64,000 bases of DNA from positions 111,095,695 to 111,159,694 of the forward strand of contig OX578146.1 of assembly GCA_951213105.1 (NCBI GenBank), given 5' to 3'. The notes under the pieces were generated by a model, which worked only from the letters and a program-made list of their open reading frames with translations, did not search any database and had not been told where the DNA came from. Position numbers and translations under genes: made by a program. Of this stretch, positions 1 through 13,429 are shown piece by piece. The stretch is from Amaurobius ferox (taxonomy: Eukaryota > Arthropoda > Arachnida > Araneae > Amaurobiidae). Within the stretch, counting starts at the first letter, position 1. Every line of letters begins with the position of its first letter.

Positions 1-145
1 TTTAATTGAAAATTGAACATTATGAATGGGGACCCTATACCAAATTAGAAATGTAAATTTGTGACATATCACAAAAAAGATAAAACTGGATGATAATACA
101 TAGGATACACAACCGTGTAGTGAGTACCACAGCTTTATATGATCT

Positions 146-217
146 TTGTCTGTGGAAAACCCAAGCCGTCCGACTCATCCAAAGGACTTGAGCAACTATT
201 TGGACGACCGGGAAGGG
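146..217 (-). mobile_element. Fragment of the second SINE family
   Basis: AAGCCGTCCGACTCATCCAA and TTTGGACGACCGGGAAGGGG match the tail region seen at 55795-55850 in the same orientation. Only about 70 bp is present. Confidence 0.5.
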
Positions 218-220
218 GTG

Positions 221-293
221 ATATTTGTCTGTGTAATGCTTTGATTTTTGTCTGTGTAATGCTTTGATCTTTGTCTGTGTAATGCTTTATTTA
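221..293. repeat. 23-bp tandem repeat, 3 copies
   Basis: TTTGTCTGTGTAATGCTTTG plus 3 bp repeats three times, directly beside a SINE fragment. A single related GATCTTTGTCTGTGG lies at 139-153, on the other side of that fragment. Confidence 0.8.
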
Positions 294-2289
294 GATGCAT
301 TTGTGGTACAAAAATTTGACACATATTAACGTATTTTTGATCTAAACAATTTCCATTGTCAATTTGCTTATGATCCCTATTTTCACTGATGAAACAGCTT
401 TTCACATGGTACGGAAAAGTGGCATAATTCAGATATTTCCTTTATCATAATTTAGTTGATTTTAAAGATACAGGTATGCGGTTTTTTAATGATCTTGTTG
501 CATTAAAAATAAAAAATTTCTGATTGACCAAATTTGTCTAAGGGGGTAAAAATTAAAAATGTGTAACGTTTTGAAAATTAATGGGAGACTATTTCATGGA
601 CGTAGTCTTATTTCCTACCTTACTTTCAACATTTTTGCAATTTACATTGCCCACTTATCTCCAGCATGTAAAGAATTAAAGCGCGTTTCAATCTTTTTGG
701 GACATCCTGTATTTCTTCATTGTGAGGAATGCCTTCAAGGAATATGTATGCAAAGACTAAATTTGCATTATTGAGACTTTATTCGGTGCACAAGAGATTT
801 GGGCTATCTTACTGAAAATCGAAATAATAATATAATTATTTTCATTATTAATTGTATTTCAAAAATATAACGATAACTGCAAGGAACATTTTTTATGCAA
901 ATTTTACGTTTTGCAACAATGGTTGAAGGTAAACTATTCTCCAAAACGTTACTGAAAGTTAGCTTTGGAGATCCGCTTACCGTAGCTTGATACAGTGATG
1001 TTCAAAAATTCCATTAGCCACATATTTTCATGACATTGATGGAAAGAAAAGGACAATAACACATTCAAAGTGATAGTTAAAGTGTTTAATATTGATGAAT
1101 ACATTAAAGAGGAGGATATGCAATGATGCACAGACATTACTTACTTAAAAACGTCTATGTGTGAAATATTCGGGAATGATGAGAAATATGTGACATTCTT
1201 TATTAAATATTTAACAATATATTGTTAATGTATGTGGCATTATTATTTTATTAAATATTTAATAATAAAGAGTTTTGAATAAGGAAAGAGATATTTTGTT
1301 AAATTTTTGAGATGATATAGAGTAATGCCTATTGCTCCATAAAAATGGCTAGAGGGCGATGACACTTAAAATTTTCATATAAGAGTTAATGCATTAAAAA
1401 TAAAATTTAACAATCAGGTTTATTACGCTATATTAAACATTTGTTTTGAAAGTACAGATATTTTCGGGGTGATGAAATATTTCTGAGCACCACTGTAGAT
1501 TCTATGCCGGAGCATATACAAGAAGTTATTGAAATGGTCTCCTTACGTCTTATGGATTTGTAATGTTTCATGTATATACGTTAGCGATTATAGTAACTTG
1601 TATCAAATTAAATAGCATTGAGTTTCTTTGTATTTATAAGTATTTTAAGTTTTAGATTTCAGTGAACAAGTTAAAACAAATTGTGCCAAGAACGAAAAAT
1701 ATATGTTAATGTCGTTTAATGTTTTAATGCAATACATATATGTGTATAAAATTCAATAGTTTAAGAAATACTATAAGCTTTCTAATCACACTACTTTAAT
1801 CAGAGAATAAAAATAAATATTTAGATGATTCGAATAAAATGCCAATGATTTTCAACCAACTTCTTGAAGAAATTTTATTAGAGTCCCCAAGGGCACTACA
1901 TTTTGTGACTTCAAAAAACCTCATTTAATATTAACATATTGATGGTTAAAAATGCCGTTTAACTCCCAAAATTCACGAGTTCGGGACCTCTGAGCTTGTT
2001 GATAAGATGTTTCTAAAAAGAATGTGCCATATCAGCGACCCTTTATACAAATTAAATGCACATTTATTTATACTATACATTATTTCGGGTCTAATGATAT
2101 GTTTGGTTTCACTGTAAGACCCTAGTTGCCAAAATAATAAGCGGTGTGTGGAATTTTTTTTCTGGTCGGCTGTGACTTTATATATAAATTCTTACTACAT
2201 GAGAATGCAAAGTCAAGTACTACATAGTCCCAAAGCCCGTTAATAGAAACTTAGAATTGTGTTCCCGGTATATCTATCAGCATCAGTGG

Positions 2290-2530
2290 ACAACAGAGGA
2301 AAGGGATGGACCAGTGATTATGAAAGGATAATTGCACTAGGAAGACCTTAGTTCAATCTTCCCTGCCACTACCCAAAACTATCTCCATGTTTACGCGGAG
2401 TTCAGGCACGGTGGATCTATAGGTTCAAAAGTCTTTGTGAAAGGTGATGGGCAAGAGAAGAAGGTTACGGTCCTTGTAGTTGCTCTTCTACTGAGTTCTG
2501 TCAACATTGAATGGCTTAGATTGCAATCGA
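2290..2530 (+). mobile_element. Diverged copy of the second SINE family
   Basis: Shares the order of landmarks with 46.8-47.1 kb: a degraded box B (CTTAGTTCAATCTTCCCTGC), CATGTTTACGCGGAGTTCAG, AAGAGAAGAAGGTTACGGTC and ACTGAGTTCTGTC. Many substitutions, so an old insertion. Confidence 0.55.
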
Positions 2531-4739
2531 ATCCTGTGGCGTACGTAGGTAATGTAGTATAACCGCAGAATGGTTCACGTTCCGACCGTTATTATAGGCA
2601 AATGATTTAACATCAAGTGTCTTCACTGGAAAAAATTATTGGACAATAATCAAACCTGTCCAACGATGCTGCCTTAGGAGCATGATATCAAACGTTGTAC
2701 ACTCTAAGAAAGTTTGAAATCAAGCATCATAAAAGAACTTAATTGAACAATTCATTACACAAAGTCGAAAATTAGCTGCTATTGAAACACCCGAGAAAAG
2801 TAATAAATCAACAGTGATTGAAAAACAGATTCAAAATCTGAAATTAAAATACTTCATTGATAGCAACATAAACGTTTGATTAAAATATTAACTGTTTCAG
2901 AAAAAGCAGTAAAAAACAGCACCTTTCTTTGGATAAAAATACATGGCAGCTACATCAGCAAATGCAAGACTTTGCAGATAGATGCCTTTTTATCTTTTAT
3001 GGCGTAGTTGTTATGTCCGTTTATTCTAAAGATGGGCCCTTTTTGTCTACGAAATCAGTTGATTCTTTTAATTAAGCAGTCATATATTTTACTTTTTACC
3101 AGCTTTGAGGTCATTTCTAATTTAGACTAAGATATCCCAAATAGAAATGACTGCAGAATAAAAAATCTCTGTCACACTGAAAATTCAGAATCGACAATAA
3201 ACTATGATATAAAACTTCAAAGATCTAGAACACTTTCAAGATGTCCAAAATGGCAATGTCTGGAAAATCACAAGTTTCTATCCTACTAGAAGTTCTTTAA
3301 AAAGTTACTCATACTATGGTATAAAACCGCAAATATATAAAGAAACTTGAATGCGTTTCAAAAGAACATATTTCAACAAAATTGTATTTTAAATCTTTTG
3401 ATCATGGTTCTGGCTTACTCAGAATTCCACGAACAAGATTTTAGATTGAAGATAAATCAAAAATTTTAAAAAAGTATGAAGAATTATTTCAATTTCAGAG
3501 ATCTTGAAGAAATATGCCGGATACTAAAAGGCTGTTAGATGTTATGTTTCACGAAAATACTTATTGGTAGAAGCATGAAATAAACTAAAATATGTTTTGA
3601 GATCATGGAAGTCGGTGTAAGTAATTGTGAAGCGTAAATCACAAGGGGTGATTTGAAATAGAGAAATTTTTATACGAAATAAAAATCGTGTTAGAAAACT
3701 GTGAATAATAAAATTTGATATAGGCATTACAGGACTTTCTCTACAGAAATATTAACTTTCACTTTTTAGATATATTATTTAAGTTTTATCCAACAAATAA
3801 TATGTAACATGAATAATTATTTGAAATTATATCGAATATGCAGTTATAAAATAGATTCAGATTAGATTTAGCAATTCGGCGAACTGTAAAATGTCGCAAA
3901 ATAATCAAAAATTAAAAAATAAAACATATTTAGGGGTTAGTTTATCTTGAAATAATGACAATGGAAAAAATCGTTCTGAAACTTACGTATAAAGATATTT
4001 CAATTAATATATCTTGGCATATCATTTTATTTCATTTTTTTTTATATTTTTGTCAGCCATTTCATAACAACCTTCCAGTTTCATTTTTCTCAATTGTACG
4101 AACGTTTAATCTTCACTCGAGTAACGCACAATGGGTTTAACTGCTAAATTTTAGGAGATTTGGTTGGATAATTGATCAAAAATTGTATAGAAACGTAGAT
4201 GCGGGTGCGGAAGTTACGCTAAAAATAGTGCGTCCTGAAGCGCCTAAACAGTGTAAATTCGAGCTAAACATGATTCTTAAAACGTACAAAATAAAGGGTT
4301 GGCGCAGACAAAAGACCAGAAATTTGAATGTAGATTATACACTAAGCTAAAATAATCTCTGCGCATATGAAACTTTTATCACTTAAAGGTATATACCCTA
4401 ATGAAATTCTCATATCGTAACTTCTTTAATATAATTGAACATAACTTACATGTCTTATTACAGTTTTTTGCAATACCCATGAAATAAGGTATTGTAATTG
4501 TTGAAAAGGAACCTATTATAGCACGAAGACGCCAAGCTGAGACGCCAAGCGAAGACGCCAAGCTGCCCTCTTTTAGAAGGGCAGAATAATCGGAATGACT
4601 AGAATCGGGACAGACACAGATAAAAGTACTTAACGTGCCACAGTATGCAATCTCCAGCCAATGAAGAAGGTTACAAAACACTAGAGACTTTAGACAGTAA
4701 TCAGTACAATGCCATCCATGAGCTGGTATTCATTGCACG

Positions 4740-5270
4740 ACTTTGCAGGATGATGTCTGCAAGGAAATTCTCTGGAGAGTTGTAACAGCCAGAGGAGCAA
4801 GTGTTTCGTATTACAGTGTTTTCAGGAGACTGGTCTGTATGCCAGACTTAAAAATTTTTTGTCTCATTCTCATCCTTGCGTATAGGCGTGCGCATTTACA
4901 GCGGAGTCAGAAACATCTAAACTGGACTCTGAATCAGTAGGGGAATGTGTTTTTTTTCTGATGAGAAAAGAATCAGTTTTCAGATTGATTCTTGTAGCAC
5001 CGCTATATGGAGAGAACAAAGAACACGCTATTTTCCTCTTATTATCACGAAAAGGAACCAATTTGGAGGTGGTGGTGTCTTGATACGAGCAGACAGAATG
5101 TTGAATGGGCACATAGATCTCCGTATCTTTGGAAGAGGTTCTGTTACTGATAAAAGATAGAGACAGCACACTGGAACCTCGTGTTCAGTTTTTTGAGTTG
5201 CCATAAGTTCACAATTCGTACTCATGGACGATAACGCGGGCAACACCATTCTCAGCTGATGAATAATTTA
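4740..5270 (+). pseudogene. Tc1-like transposase remnant
   Basis: A strongly decayed transposase fragment with no terminal repeats found. Recognisable pieces in shifting frames are RRAHLQRSQKHLNWTLNQ (the HL..R..W....W linker typical of Tc1), VFFSDEKRISFQID (first Asp), IWREQRTRYFP, QFGGGGVLIRADRMLNGHID (a GGGG V..W.G-like strand), FGRGSVTDKR and, near 5225, MDDNAGN (second Asp). The order and spacing fit a Tc1-like catalytic domain. Stops and frameshifts are present throughout and the third catalytic residue is not visible. It is older than, and a different lineage from, the elements at 11.3 and 18.1 kb. Confidence 0.75.
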
Positions 5271-5999
5271 AATCTTTGCGTTGTGTCAGTTTCTTTCTAC
5301 GGAAAATGAAAATCATGTTTTGGCACCTTTCCCTTAAAAAATGTATAATTTCTACATAAATTAACTTTTTAGACTTAATATTTCTGTTATTTGTTGGCTT
5401 GTAATGCCTTTTTTACGTACATATACCAAGTTTCATTTCGATTTTTGGTTCGTGAAATATTCTCATATATATATATATAGTGATTATGCTTAAGTTTTGG
5501 ATACCATTGTATTATTTCCTATACATTAATAAATATATATAAGAGGAAATGTAAAAGATAAAGATATAATAAAATTATATGACGCTTAGGAATTAAAGCG
5601 GTTTATCTAAGTATCATATTTAAAGAAAGCTGGTATGTATGTGAATTGTACCACAATGATAAGCTCTACACAAAAAACAAATTGTTGGAAATTTTCCCAC
5701 CAAGAAATGAAAACATCGCTGTCCAAACTCATCCTCATACATTTTTTAATGCCGGGTACTGTAACTAGAAATGTAGGATGCTTCTTGATACGATCACGTT
5801 AGAAGTGTTACGATTATTACATGTTAGAAGGTCCACATTAATCTTTCAATGCTAACCAATTGCGACTAATCAAATATCACTTGATTCGCCCACAAGTGAT
5901 ATCTTGTGCAGATGTAATAATAAGTAAAGGCAAAAAAAGTAGCTTTAATGTTTAACACTTTAATGTTCAACACTTAAACACTTTAATGTTTAACTTAAA

Positions 6000-6115
6000 T
6001 GTGTGAAAATATATATTTATTAAAATGTATGTAACTTAAATGTATGAAAATATATATTTATTAAAATGTATGAAAATATATATTTATTAAAATGTATGTA
6101 ACTTAAATGTGTGAA
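6000..6115. repeat. Short AT-rich tandem repeat
   Basis: TGAAAATATATATTTATTAA with AATGTATG repeats about three times, interleaved with TAACTTAAATG. Confidence 0.8.
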
Positions 6116-6770
6116 AGACAACGACATACCAAATTTGGACTTTCTAACTGCACCAGTTTCTGAGTTATTTTTAAAAATATGAGCACATTTCTCTATAATA
6201 GGCCCAGGGTAGGTTCAGTTGGTAATGTTCATAATCCAAAAAAACTTAAAATATACAACGTGAGACAGAACAATATGCCAAATATGAGCTTCCTAACGAC
6301 TCCGTATATCGAACTATTCTTGAAAACTAGATCCAGAATGAACCAGATATGATTCAAATCCCAAAAAATTGAAATATGTAACAAAAGATGACGCTATACT
6401 AAATTGAAATTTCTAGCTGCTCCGGTTCTCGAATTATGAAAAAAAAAGATACATTTCTAAGGCGGGTGAATAAAATAATATATCCAAAAAAATAATATAT
6501 ACCACAAAAAGATAAGGACATACCAAATTTGGACTTTCTAGCTGCTCCGATTCTCGAGTTATTCACTAAATATGAATGCATTCCTATGGCGGGCCCAGGA
6601 TGATCTAGTTCGATAATTTTCAAATTTCAATGATGCAAAATATACAAAAGGCAATGACATACCAAATTTGGACTTTCTAGCTGCTCTGGTTCTCGAGTTT
6701 TTAAAAACCGGGTAAATTCCTAAGGAGGAAAAAGGACCATCTACCCCGATATGGTTCAAAATCCAAAGAG
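6116..6770. repeat. Diverged ~130-bp tandem repeat, about 5 copies
   Basis: The landmark GACATACCAAATTTGGACTT followed by TCTAGCTGCTCCG and TTCTCGAGTT recurs at about 6125, 6268, 6390, 6515 and 6657, with strong decay in the second and third copies. Noncoding satellite-like array. Confidence 0.75.
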
Positions 6771-8282
6771 TTCAAATGTACTAAAAAAAAAAATTTTTTT
6801 TACTACTATAAATAATGAAACGTGATTAGTTAGGGCTTCAAAGATTGCAATACCACTGACAAAGGAACACCAGATCAATTTACATAAAATACTACGAAAA
6901 AATTGTTAATTCACCTTCAGATATGTTCTAACCATATAAGTTAATCAAATCTGATAGTCGAATTTTCCTTTGTAAATACGTTTCTTCTTATTCGGTCCCT
7001 GTTGTCAGAAGAGTATAGTTTGTGTTTTTATGCAATATCAATCAGATGCGGCTTTATTTTACGCAGTTTTCTGGATTTAGTAACAGACACAATTAGTACG
7101 ATTCACAATTAGCATTAATTATTTATTATGTAAATTATACTTTTGTACGCGTGAGCGTGCAAAAGATGAAATACAAAATCCTCAACGGCCTCCGTCTAAT
7201 GAAGTATGGTGAGCATTTTAAGTTATCTGTCCCTATATTCTAATAGTCACAATTGTTCCATCTCTTCCCTCTGGGCTAACGAAACTGAAATCTTTTGAGA
7301 ACGTTATTGTCTGTGAACAGGATTAGAAAAATTAAGAATGTTTATTTTGTGCAGCAATTATATATATAATGTAAATAATTCAAACCTTATTGTAAATAGA
7401 TTTATTAATTTAAATAATACAGCATCGTGTGAGTGTTGAAGTTCCACGCCTTTCTTTTAAATGATTGTATTTTATTTTCAGCGGCCAACATATAAGTTTA
7501 ATATTATAGCTGCAGTTCCAAACTATTCTTCCGATTTTCACAAACTGCTCAAAAACATTTTTCAAAGTTTGAATTTAATACTTAAAGAGATATCACCGAC
7601 TTAAGTTATTACCATATATCTTATTTATCATATATTTCATTTTATTTGAAAAATACGATGAAGTTACGACATTTTTATGATCAAACTTAGTTAAATGCCA
7701 TGATCTCCAAAACTTGGTGAAAAACTTTTTCAGTGCTTAACCAAGTTTTTGAAACATCTACCCAATACTAACACAAATGTGTTTAGGACCAATCCATCAT
7801 TTTTTTTCTCTCTCTCTTTATGCAACGCACATAGTTGGTTTATGGAAAAACGGTGTAAAGGAAAAAAGCAGTTTTAGGTTTCCTTCATTACCTTAACATT
7901 GGTGTTTAACATAAACATACTCCGGACAAACTTAAGCACTCAGTTTTTTTCCTCCATATTTTGAGGGCAAGAAACTCCATAAAAGGTATTTTTTCATCCC
8001 TCAGAGGAACTTTACTGCACAGCTTTAATAAAATGTTTACGCAGCTGTAAGAGAAAGTAGGTAGTTCAGATACATTCATTTTGCTTTTTCAATTTTTTTC
8101 TCACGTATAGAAAGATAGAAATAATATTAGATATCACAATTTGACGAAAGTTTCAAAGTTTTAGATAGTTTGTTTAAATAATAAGATACAATTTAGACTT
8201 AATTTCGAGTTTATAAACAAATGCAAAAGAGTGAAACGGAATGATAATATGCACTTAGACACTTATGTTCTTAAAAAAGTTG

Positions 8283-8605
8283 TATCGAAAACATGTCAAA
8301 TCATCAAGAAATTGTATGGAAAACACGTCAAATCATCAAAAAATTGTTTGAAAAATACATCAAATCATCAAAAACTGTATGGAAAACACATCAAATCATC
8401 AAAAAAATGTATAGAAAACACGTCAAATCATCAAAAATTGTATGGAAAACGCGTCAAATCATCAAAAAATTGTATGGAAAACACGTCAAATCATCAAAAA
8501 ATTGAATGGAAAACACGTCGAAAACACGTCAAATCATCAAAAAATTCTATAGAAAACACGTCAAATTACCAAAAATTTCTATGGAAATACATCAAATCAT
8601 CAACA
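8283..8605. repeat. 31-32-bp tandem repeat, about 10 copies
   Basis: Unit roughly GTCAAATCATCAAAAAATTG plus TATGGAAAACAC, with point differences and one partial extra piece near 8515. The period is not a multiple of 3, so the open frames over it are chance. The array has aged more than those at 19.5 and 55.9 kb. Confidence 0.93.
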
Positions 8606-8949
8606 CTTTAAAAATATAAAGTCAACCAAAAATTGGCTATTATTAAAAGTCTTCAATTAAAATCTCTATCCACGACGTACACAAAAATTCACAACCATGG
8701 TACTTTCGGCCATTATTATGCCCTTATCAGTGGCAAGGTGAAAATAGGTGGAAAACATGAGCTTAAATACACAGGCCACAACGGTGAGATAAAATTTGCA
8801 TATAAATCAGTTTACATTTTAAATACTATACATTTAAAAACATAATTTAATTACAAAATACAAAGTGAACACATGTCATAAATTACAGGTTAACCTATAG
8901 ATATGTCTTCAAAAGCAACAGAAAGCAGCTACTAAATATCCAGAAAATC

Positions 8950-9295
8950 ATGCATCGTTTTAACACGCAGTGAGTCCAGAACGAGACGCCGCATAACTGA
9001 GGGTCTGAACGAGATCAAAATTGCAAGTAGAATTATGGTAAAGATTCATAAAGTAAAGGGATTCATAAAGTAAAATATTACTAGGGTTTTTGCAGCTAAT
9101 TAAAAGAAAAGTCTTATCGAACATATTATGAAAATTATCGCTAACAGCAAAATGGGCAAGAGCCATGGGCAGTTTTCTATTTTTAACATAGCTAGCATGT
9201 TGAGTTAAACGAATACCGCCAGTACAACCAATATAGAACTTAAAATTATTTTCGGGAGATAAAAGAGGGGCAACGTACTTATATTCTTAGACTAA
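8950..9295 (-). pseudogene. Penelope-like element GIY-YIG endonuclease remnant
   Basis: On the minus strand the frame from about 9265 reads NNFKFYIGCTGGIRLTQHAS, then KNRKLPMALAHFAVSDNFHN. FYIGCTGG followed by a short basic stretch and a 'PMALAHF' helix matches the GIY-YIG endonuclease found at the C-terminus of Penelope-like retroelement proteins (family knowledge). The open frame runs on to about 8963, ending RSGLTAC. No reverse transcriptase is attached, so this is a fragment. Moderate confidence; a bacterial-type GIY-YIG nuclease is unlikely in this context. Confidence 0.5.
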
Positions 9296-9380
9296 TTTCT
9301 CTATGAATGTTAATAATTGAACACAATTTATTTTACTAGTTTTATGAACAACAAATGTTTAGTTTAATTTTTAAAGGTTT

Positions 9381-10469
9381 TACTTTCCCTATATACGCAG
9401 TAATAATGTAAAGGGAAAGTATTGTAATGAGATCGAAAATTCGAATTCCAGTTTTCAACAGAAGAGCACGTTTCAAGTATCCTTGCACTCGAATCGAATG
9501 ATTTTGAGGTGGTTTGTGGGTGTGGGTGTCAATGATTTTATTGATGCGGTATCTCACGAATGAATAAAGCGTTTCGAATGAAATTTGGTACAAATATTAC
9601 AATCGGTGAATACTGGAACACTATTTATTTTAAACGAAATCAAATGTTCGGAAGACCCCTAAATTTTCGAATGAAATTTAATAAGAAATGATTAAAAAGT
9701 ACGAATCTTCAAAAATGTGCTCACTTTTTTTTTCAAAATGCTTATTTTTCATGTCATTTTTATTGGAAATCAAGTGACACAAACTTTAGAACACTAGCAT
9801 TAACCTTTCTCGAAATATTGCAGGTATTATAAATAAATTTATCAAAAATGGATATAAAATTAAAAAAAAGTATTCATTATTAAAAAAAAGTATATCATTG
9901 TAAAATATGTTCACTTTTCAAATGTATTATTATGCACAAAATTTGTTAATATCATTCTATATGATCTATCTCGTTTTATTCACAAAAGAAGATACTTTGG
10001 GTAATAACGTTGTATTTTATGCACACAAAATTCTGTTATAGTTATTTATATATAAGAAATGCTCTTCTCTCCGTCTGTCTGCAACGTTTGGTGATAAATT
10101 TGGCGAACTTGGATATTAATTTGGCGAAATATAGCCCCAAATCGACGAATATATCAAATATACAAAAATGACGTTAAATTAACAAAAACAACACCAAATC
10201 GATGAATTAATAATTAAAATAGTATTCTAATATATGGACTATATTACTTATTATGGGTGTTATCAATATTGATAACTGTCAATTTAGAATTGCGCGAAAT
10301 ATAAGTTAATTGGTTACTTCCAAACACCTTTACAAGTTATCATACGGAAAAGCGTCAAATGTACAATCCGCGTAAAGCAGTGTGGCGTCGACTTTATGCA
10401 TCATTTTTACACTGTGAAAGAAGTAAATTCATTGCATATAGGCAAATTCCTATGTTGCCCACATCAGAT
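9381..10469 (-). mobile_element. Dispersed repeat family D, inverse copy
   Basis: The left end carries the hairpin TACTTTCCCTATATACGCAG ... AAGGGAAAGTA; the right end is the inverse of TCTGATGTGGGCAACATAGG next to a T-run. The TTGGCGA zone lies near 10090-10130. Confidence 0.65.
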
Positions 10470-11174
10470 TTTTTTATTAAATTCCAGTAAAATATATAAA
10501 TGAATTTTAATACTAAAATAACTCTTTACTTTAGAAGTCATAGCCATGCATTCCAAAAGTGGGAAATCGCTTGCTTGTGTTGCGTAATAAGTTTATTTGC
10601 TATCACTGTAGATATTGACTATTACGTTTTGAAGATATCTAAAAATCTCATAATTGGTTCACGGATGCTGGCATCTTGAGTGAAAGTGCGAGTCATTTAG
10701 AAATTTAAAAATTTGACTATTCAATTAGGAATTTGAATCTACAGCAACATTTAAACGTGTCATACCACGTGTACGTCCAGTGTACGTACAAAATTCTGTA
10801 CATGACTTAAGACATTGTTTAGCGTTATATTATCACTATTATGAACCGATATTGGACAAAAAGAATTTTCTTATACATTCGTGACCAACAGAATATTTTT
10901 CTCAATTTCAAGGTCAATCCGGTTTAAGGTCAATTCAAGTCCGGTTTAAAGTCCAAGTTTAAGGTCAATCCGGAGGCAGAAGATGACATACAGCATTTTA
11001 TACGCAATTTCAATACATCATTTAACACCCTTTTATCAGTATTACTAACCAATATTATATAAAGAAAATGTCCCAGTCATTCGTGATCTACTCTAGAACT
11101 GCCAAATTTTCCTAGAATAAACCCCATCCCATACATCATGTATTATAAATCCATGAATAATATTTAATACTTAC

Positions 11175-11261
11175 TTGCAGCTTTAAGTCTCCCGTAGCTC
11201 TTAGCGTTTCATGTATGGCGGCTTCCATTTCTTCTGTAGGGGAAATTTGACCTATCTGCTC
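11175..11261 (-). CDS. CTNNAL1: alpha-catulin exon (fourth of four seen)
   Basis: This 87-bp exon encodes 29 residues, beginning EQIGQISPTEEMEAAIHE and ending TGDLKLQ, between an acceptor TGTTTCAG| and a consensus donor CAA|GTAAGT. It is phase 0 at both ends, so it joins in frame to the previous exon's VGNQL. The acidic EEMEAAIHETLRA helix aligns with the EELELSILKISHSLNELK region of vertebrate catulin (family knowledge, moderate similarity). Identity is supported mainly by position, frame and splice signals, less by sequence alone. Later exons, covering roughly the C-terminal half including the vinculin-like tail region, were not found in the remaining 11.2 kb and must lie left of the window. 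The Tc1-like element in the preceding intron ends well away from this exon. Confidence 0.8.
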
Positions 11262-11338
11262 CTGAAACACAAAGAAAGTAAATGTTTAGAAACGTTAGTA
11301 TAATACAAAAAAATTTGCTTTTAACCGTGGCTATAATA

Positions 11339-12755
11339 CACTGCGTGACAGTGAAAATGAGACACCAAGAAGGAGTGGGCAGAAAAATATGCAAATTACA
11401 GGGTAGACGCAGCTCACCGAGTTATGTAAATGATGCGAAATGCGGAGCTGTCTCGCGCACGTTGAGAGACATATAAGGGAAGGAACCTGTAGAATCGGCA
11501 ATAGTCGCGCCGCTCTGTCTGCCAGGGAAATCATTTGCAATATTTTTTGTCTCAAAGGAAACGTGTAGTAGCAAGCAGCAAAAAATGCCAGGCCGCCGCC
11601 AACCAAGACAGTTCCAGCAGACAGACGATTTCACGAGGGGTATGGTGATCGGAATCAGAAGGGCAGGTTGGCCCATACGTTAAAACTCAGTGGACAGTCA
11701 CTTACACGCGTACACGGTGCACCGGCAGTGGCGAAAATGGTTGAAACAAAGGAATGTGACACGTTTGAGGTGTGCCAGTATAGCCAGAGCAGCACGGCAT
11801 GGACCGACGCATTCGCTGGCAAACGTTGGCGGCCCCGCAGTTCATTCCCGTCGCCCTTTTGCAACCTGTGCAGGACACCTTTGATACGCCCATATAGACC
11901 AGGACCATTATTCGCCGATTGGTCGCCGGCGACCTGCACTCATGGCGCCCGTTAAGAAGACTGTCATTGACCCAACAGCACAGACGCATCCGTTTGCAAT
12001 GGTGTCGGAATAAAGTCAAGTGGACGGCGGAATGACACAGGTACGTATTTTCAGACGAGTCACACTTCTGATTTAGCAATGGCAGTCGCATTGAATGAGT
12101 CTGGCGCCGAAGTGGTGACGGATCCAATCCGGCCGCATCTGTGGAACACCACACCGCTCGACAACGCGGCATCGTGGTTTAGAGCGCCATCGCCTATGGT
12201 TTCAAGTCAACTCTGGTCCGTATTGAGGGCACTATGACAGCCCAACATTACGTGGATAACGTGCTGCGGCCGGTGACACTACCCTTTCTTCAGGGGGTGC
12301 CCAATACCATTTACCAGCAGGATAACACCCGACCACACACGACACGCATCAGCCAACATGCCCTGCAATGTACCCAGGTGCTTTCCTGGCCACCAGTCTC
12401 CCCGAATCTCTCACCAATCGAACACGTCTGGGACGTGATTGGACGTCGCTTGCGTGCGTTGCCACCGCCGCGATTAGAACACGAACTCTGGCAATGGTTG
12501 ACAGGGAATGGGCAGTCTTCCCTCAGGACACCATCCGCACGCTCATTGACTCTGTACCTAGACGTGTTGCTACCAGTATCGCCGCCCGCGGTTGTCCTAC
12601 AACCTACTGATCAGACGGTGTTATCCCCCAGTGTATAAGTGCATCATGTTGCAATGAACATCACATTTTGTTTTTTGCTGTCTTTCTTTGTTTACCGATT
12701 TTCATCCCTTTCTGCGCACTCCTTCTTTGTGTCTCATTTTCACTGTTACGTAGTG
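11339..12755 (+). mobile_element. Tc1-like DNA transposon, complete ends, inactive
   Basis: The element is 1417 bp with imperfect terminal inverted repeats. The left end reads CACTGCGTGACAGTGAAAAT; the right end is the inverse of CACTACGTAACAGTGAAAAT, and similarity continues inward through an AGACAC(C/A)AAG(A/G)AGGAGTG-type stretch. A TA dinucleotide flanks each end (11337-11338 and 12756-12757), the expected Tc1/mariner target duplication. The interior is GC-richer than the host and carries a broken transposase on the plus strand. It lies inside a catulin intron in antisense orientation, so it need not disturb splicing. Confidence 0.93.
11585..12610 (+). pseudogene. Tc1-like transposase, broken
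   Basis: Remains of a DDE transposase that would cut and paste its own element at TA sites. The likely start, MPGRRQPRQFQQTDDFTRG, leads into the helix-turn-helix region (FTRGMVIGIRRAGW). Catalytic-domain landmarks survive in scattered frames: FSDESHF (first Asp, near 12047), IYQQDNTRPHT (second Asp, near 12317), and SPNLSPIEHVWD (Glu, near 12400). I count 32 residues between second Asp and Glu. The C-terminus VFPQDTIRTLIDSVPRRV...GCPTTY ends at TGA 12608-12610 but sits in a different frame from the catalytic block, showing a frameshift near 12490. In-frame stops follow FSDESHF and recur upstream. No functional protein is possible; ends may still be mobilised in trans. Confidence 0.9.
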
Positions 12756-13429
12756 TACTTATATCGATATACTCAAGTGTAAGCAGTGGCTAACTGTGAA
12801 GGTAATTTGCAAGACAGTGGCTACTTAAACAACTAAGTATTTGTCACTTTAATTATACATTGAAAGAAATATTTTATGCACTTATTGAGTTTGGTGGATG
12901 AAGAGAAAGGAAGTAACACTTAATAGCGGGTTGTTTCTGCAGATACTGTCTCTCTATAGAGGACTTCTCTCTAGAAGCATTCACACTTCGCTACTGAGTG
13001 TAACACATAGCAGATTACAGTGGAAATGGGACTATGGGGCGAAACATGCAGCCATTAATCACAACAGCTAACCTACAGTAATTTAGGAATCATATTGCAT
13101 TATAATTGAAATCTTCCATGCGCATTTGAAAGTATTCATTAAATGTTTGCCATATTGGCTCAATAAAGTATTATACAAGTGTAATGAAGCGTGACCTGTA
13201 AATTGAGGTTGCTTGCATACTCGCGATTGGATATTGCGGCAGCATATTTTGCTAATATGCAATATTGAAAAAATACATTGATCCAATTCTGACTTTTCAT
13301 TGGAACGATACCGCTGAAGATTGCTGTAGATTATTGGTTCAATACTGATGTCTTATTGGAATGCCAATATTACCCCATAATTGGCATTCTAATGCATACG
13401 CAATATATATTGGGAGCTAATATATCCAT

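Larger units (their letters stand above)
1..11174 (-). other. alpha-catulin downstream intron (partial)
   Basis: No further catulin exon was recognised between the donor at 11174 and base 1. The stretches 296-2289, 2531-4740, 5271-5999, 6761-8282, 8607-8949 and 10470-11174 are AT-rich with no supported gene; short open frames there lack codon or family support. Identifiable repeats are listed separately. A small repeat of the motif GACGCCAAGC occurs three times at about 4528-4564. Confidence 0.6.

Noticed and set aside
4379..4681. 100-codon minus-strand frame with Ser/Leu-rich sequence
   Set aside because: Contains the small GACGCCAAGC repeat, has no family similarity I recognise and no clear splice borders.
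8231..8611. 126-codon frame with KHVKSSKN-type repeats
   Set aside because: It lies on a 31-32-bp array; the repeat peptide changes frame from unit to unit, so there is no selected protein.
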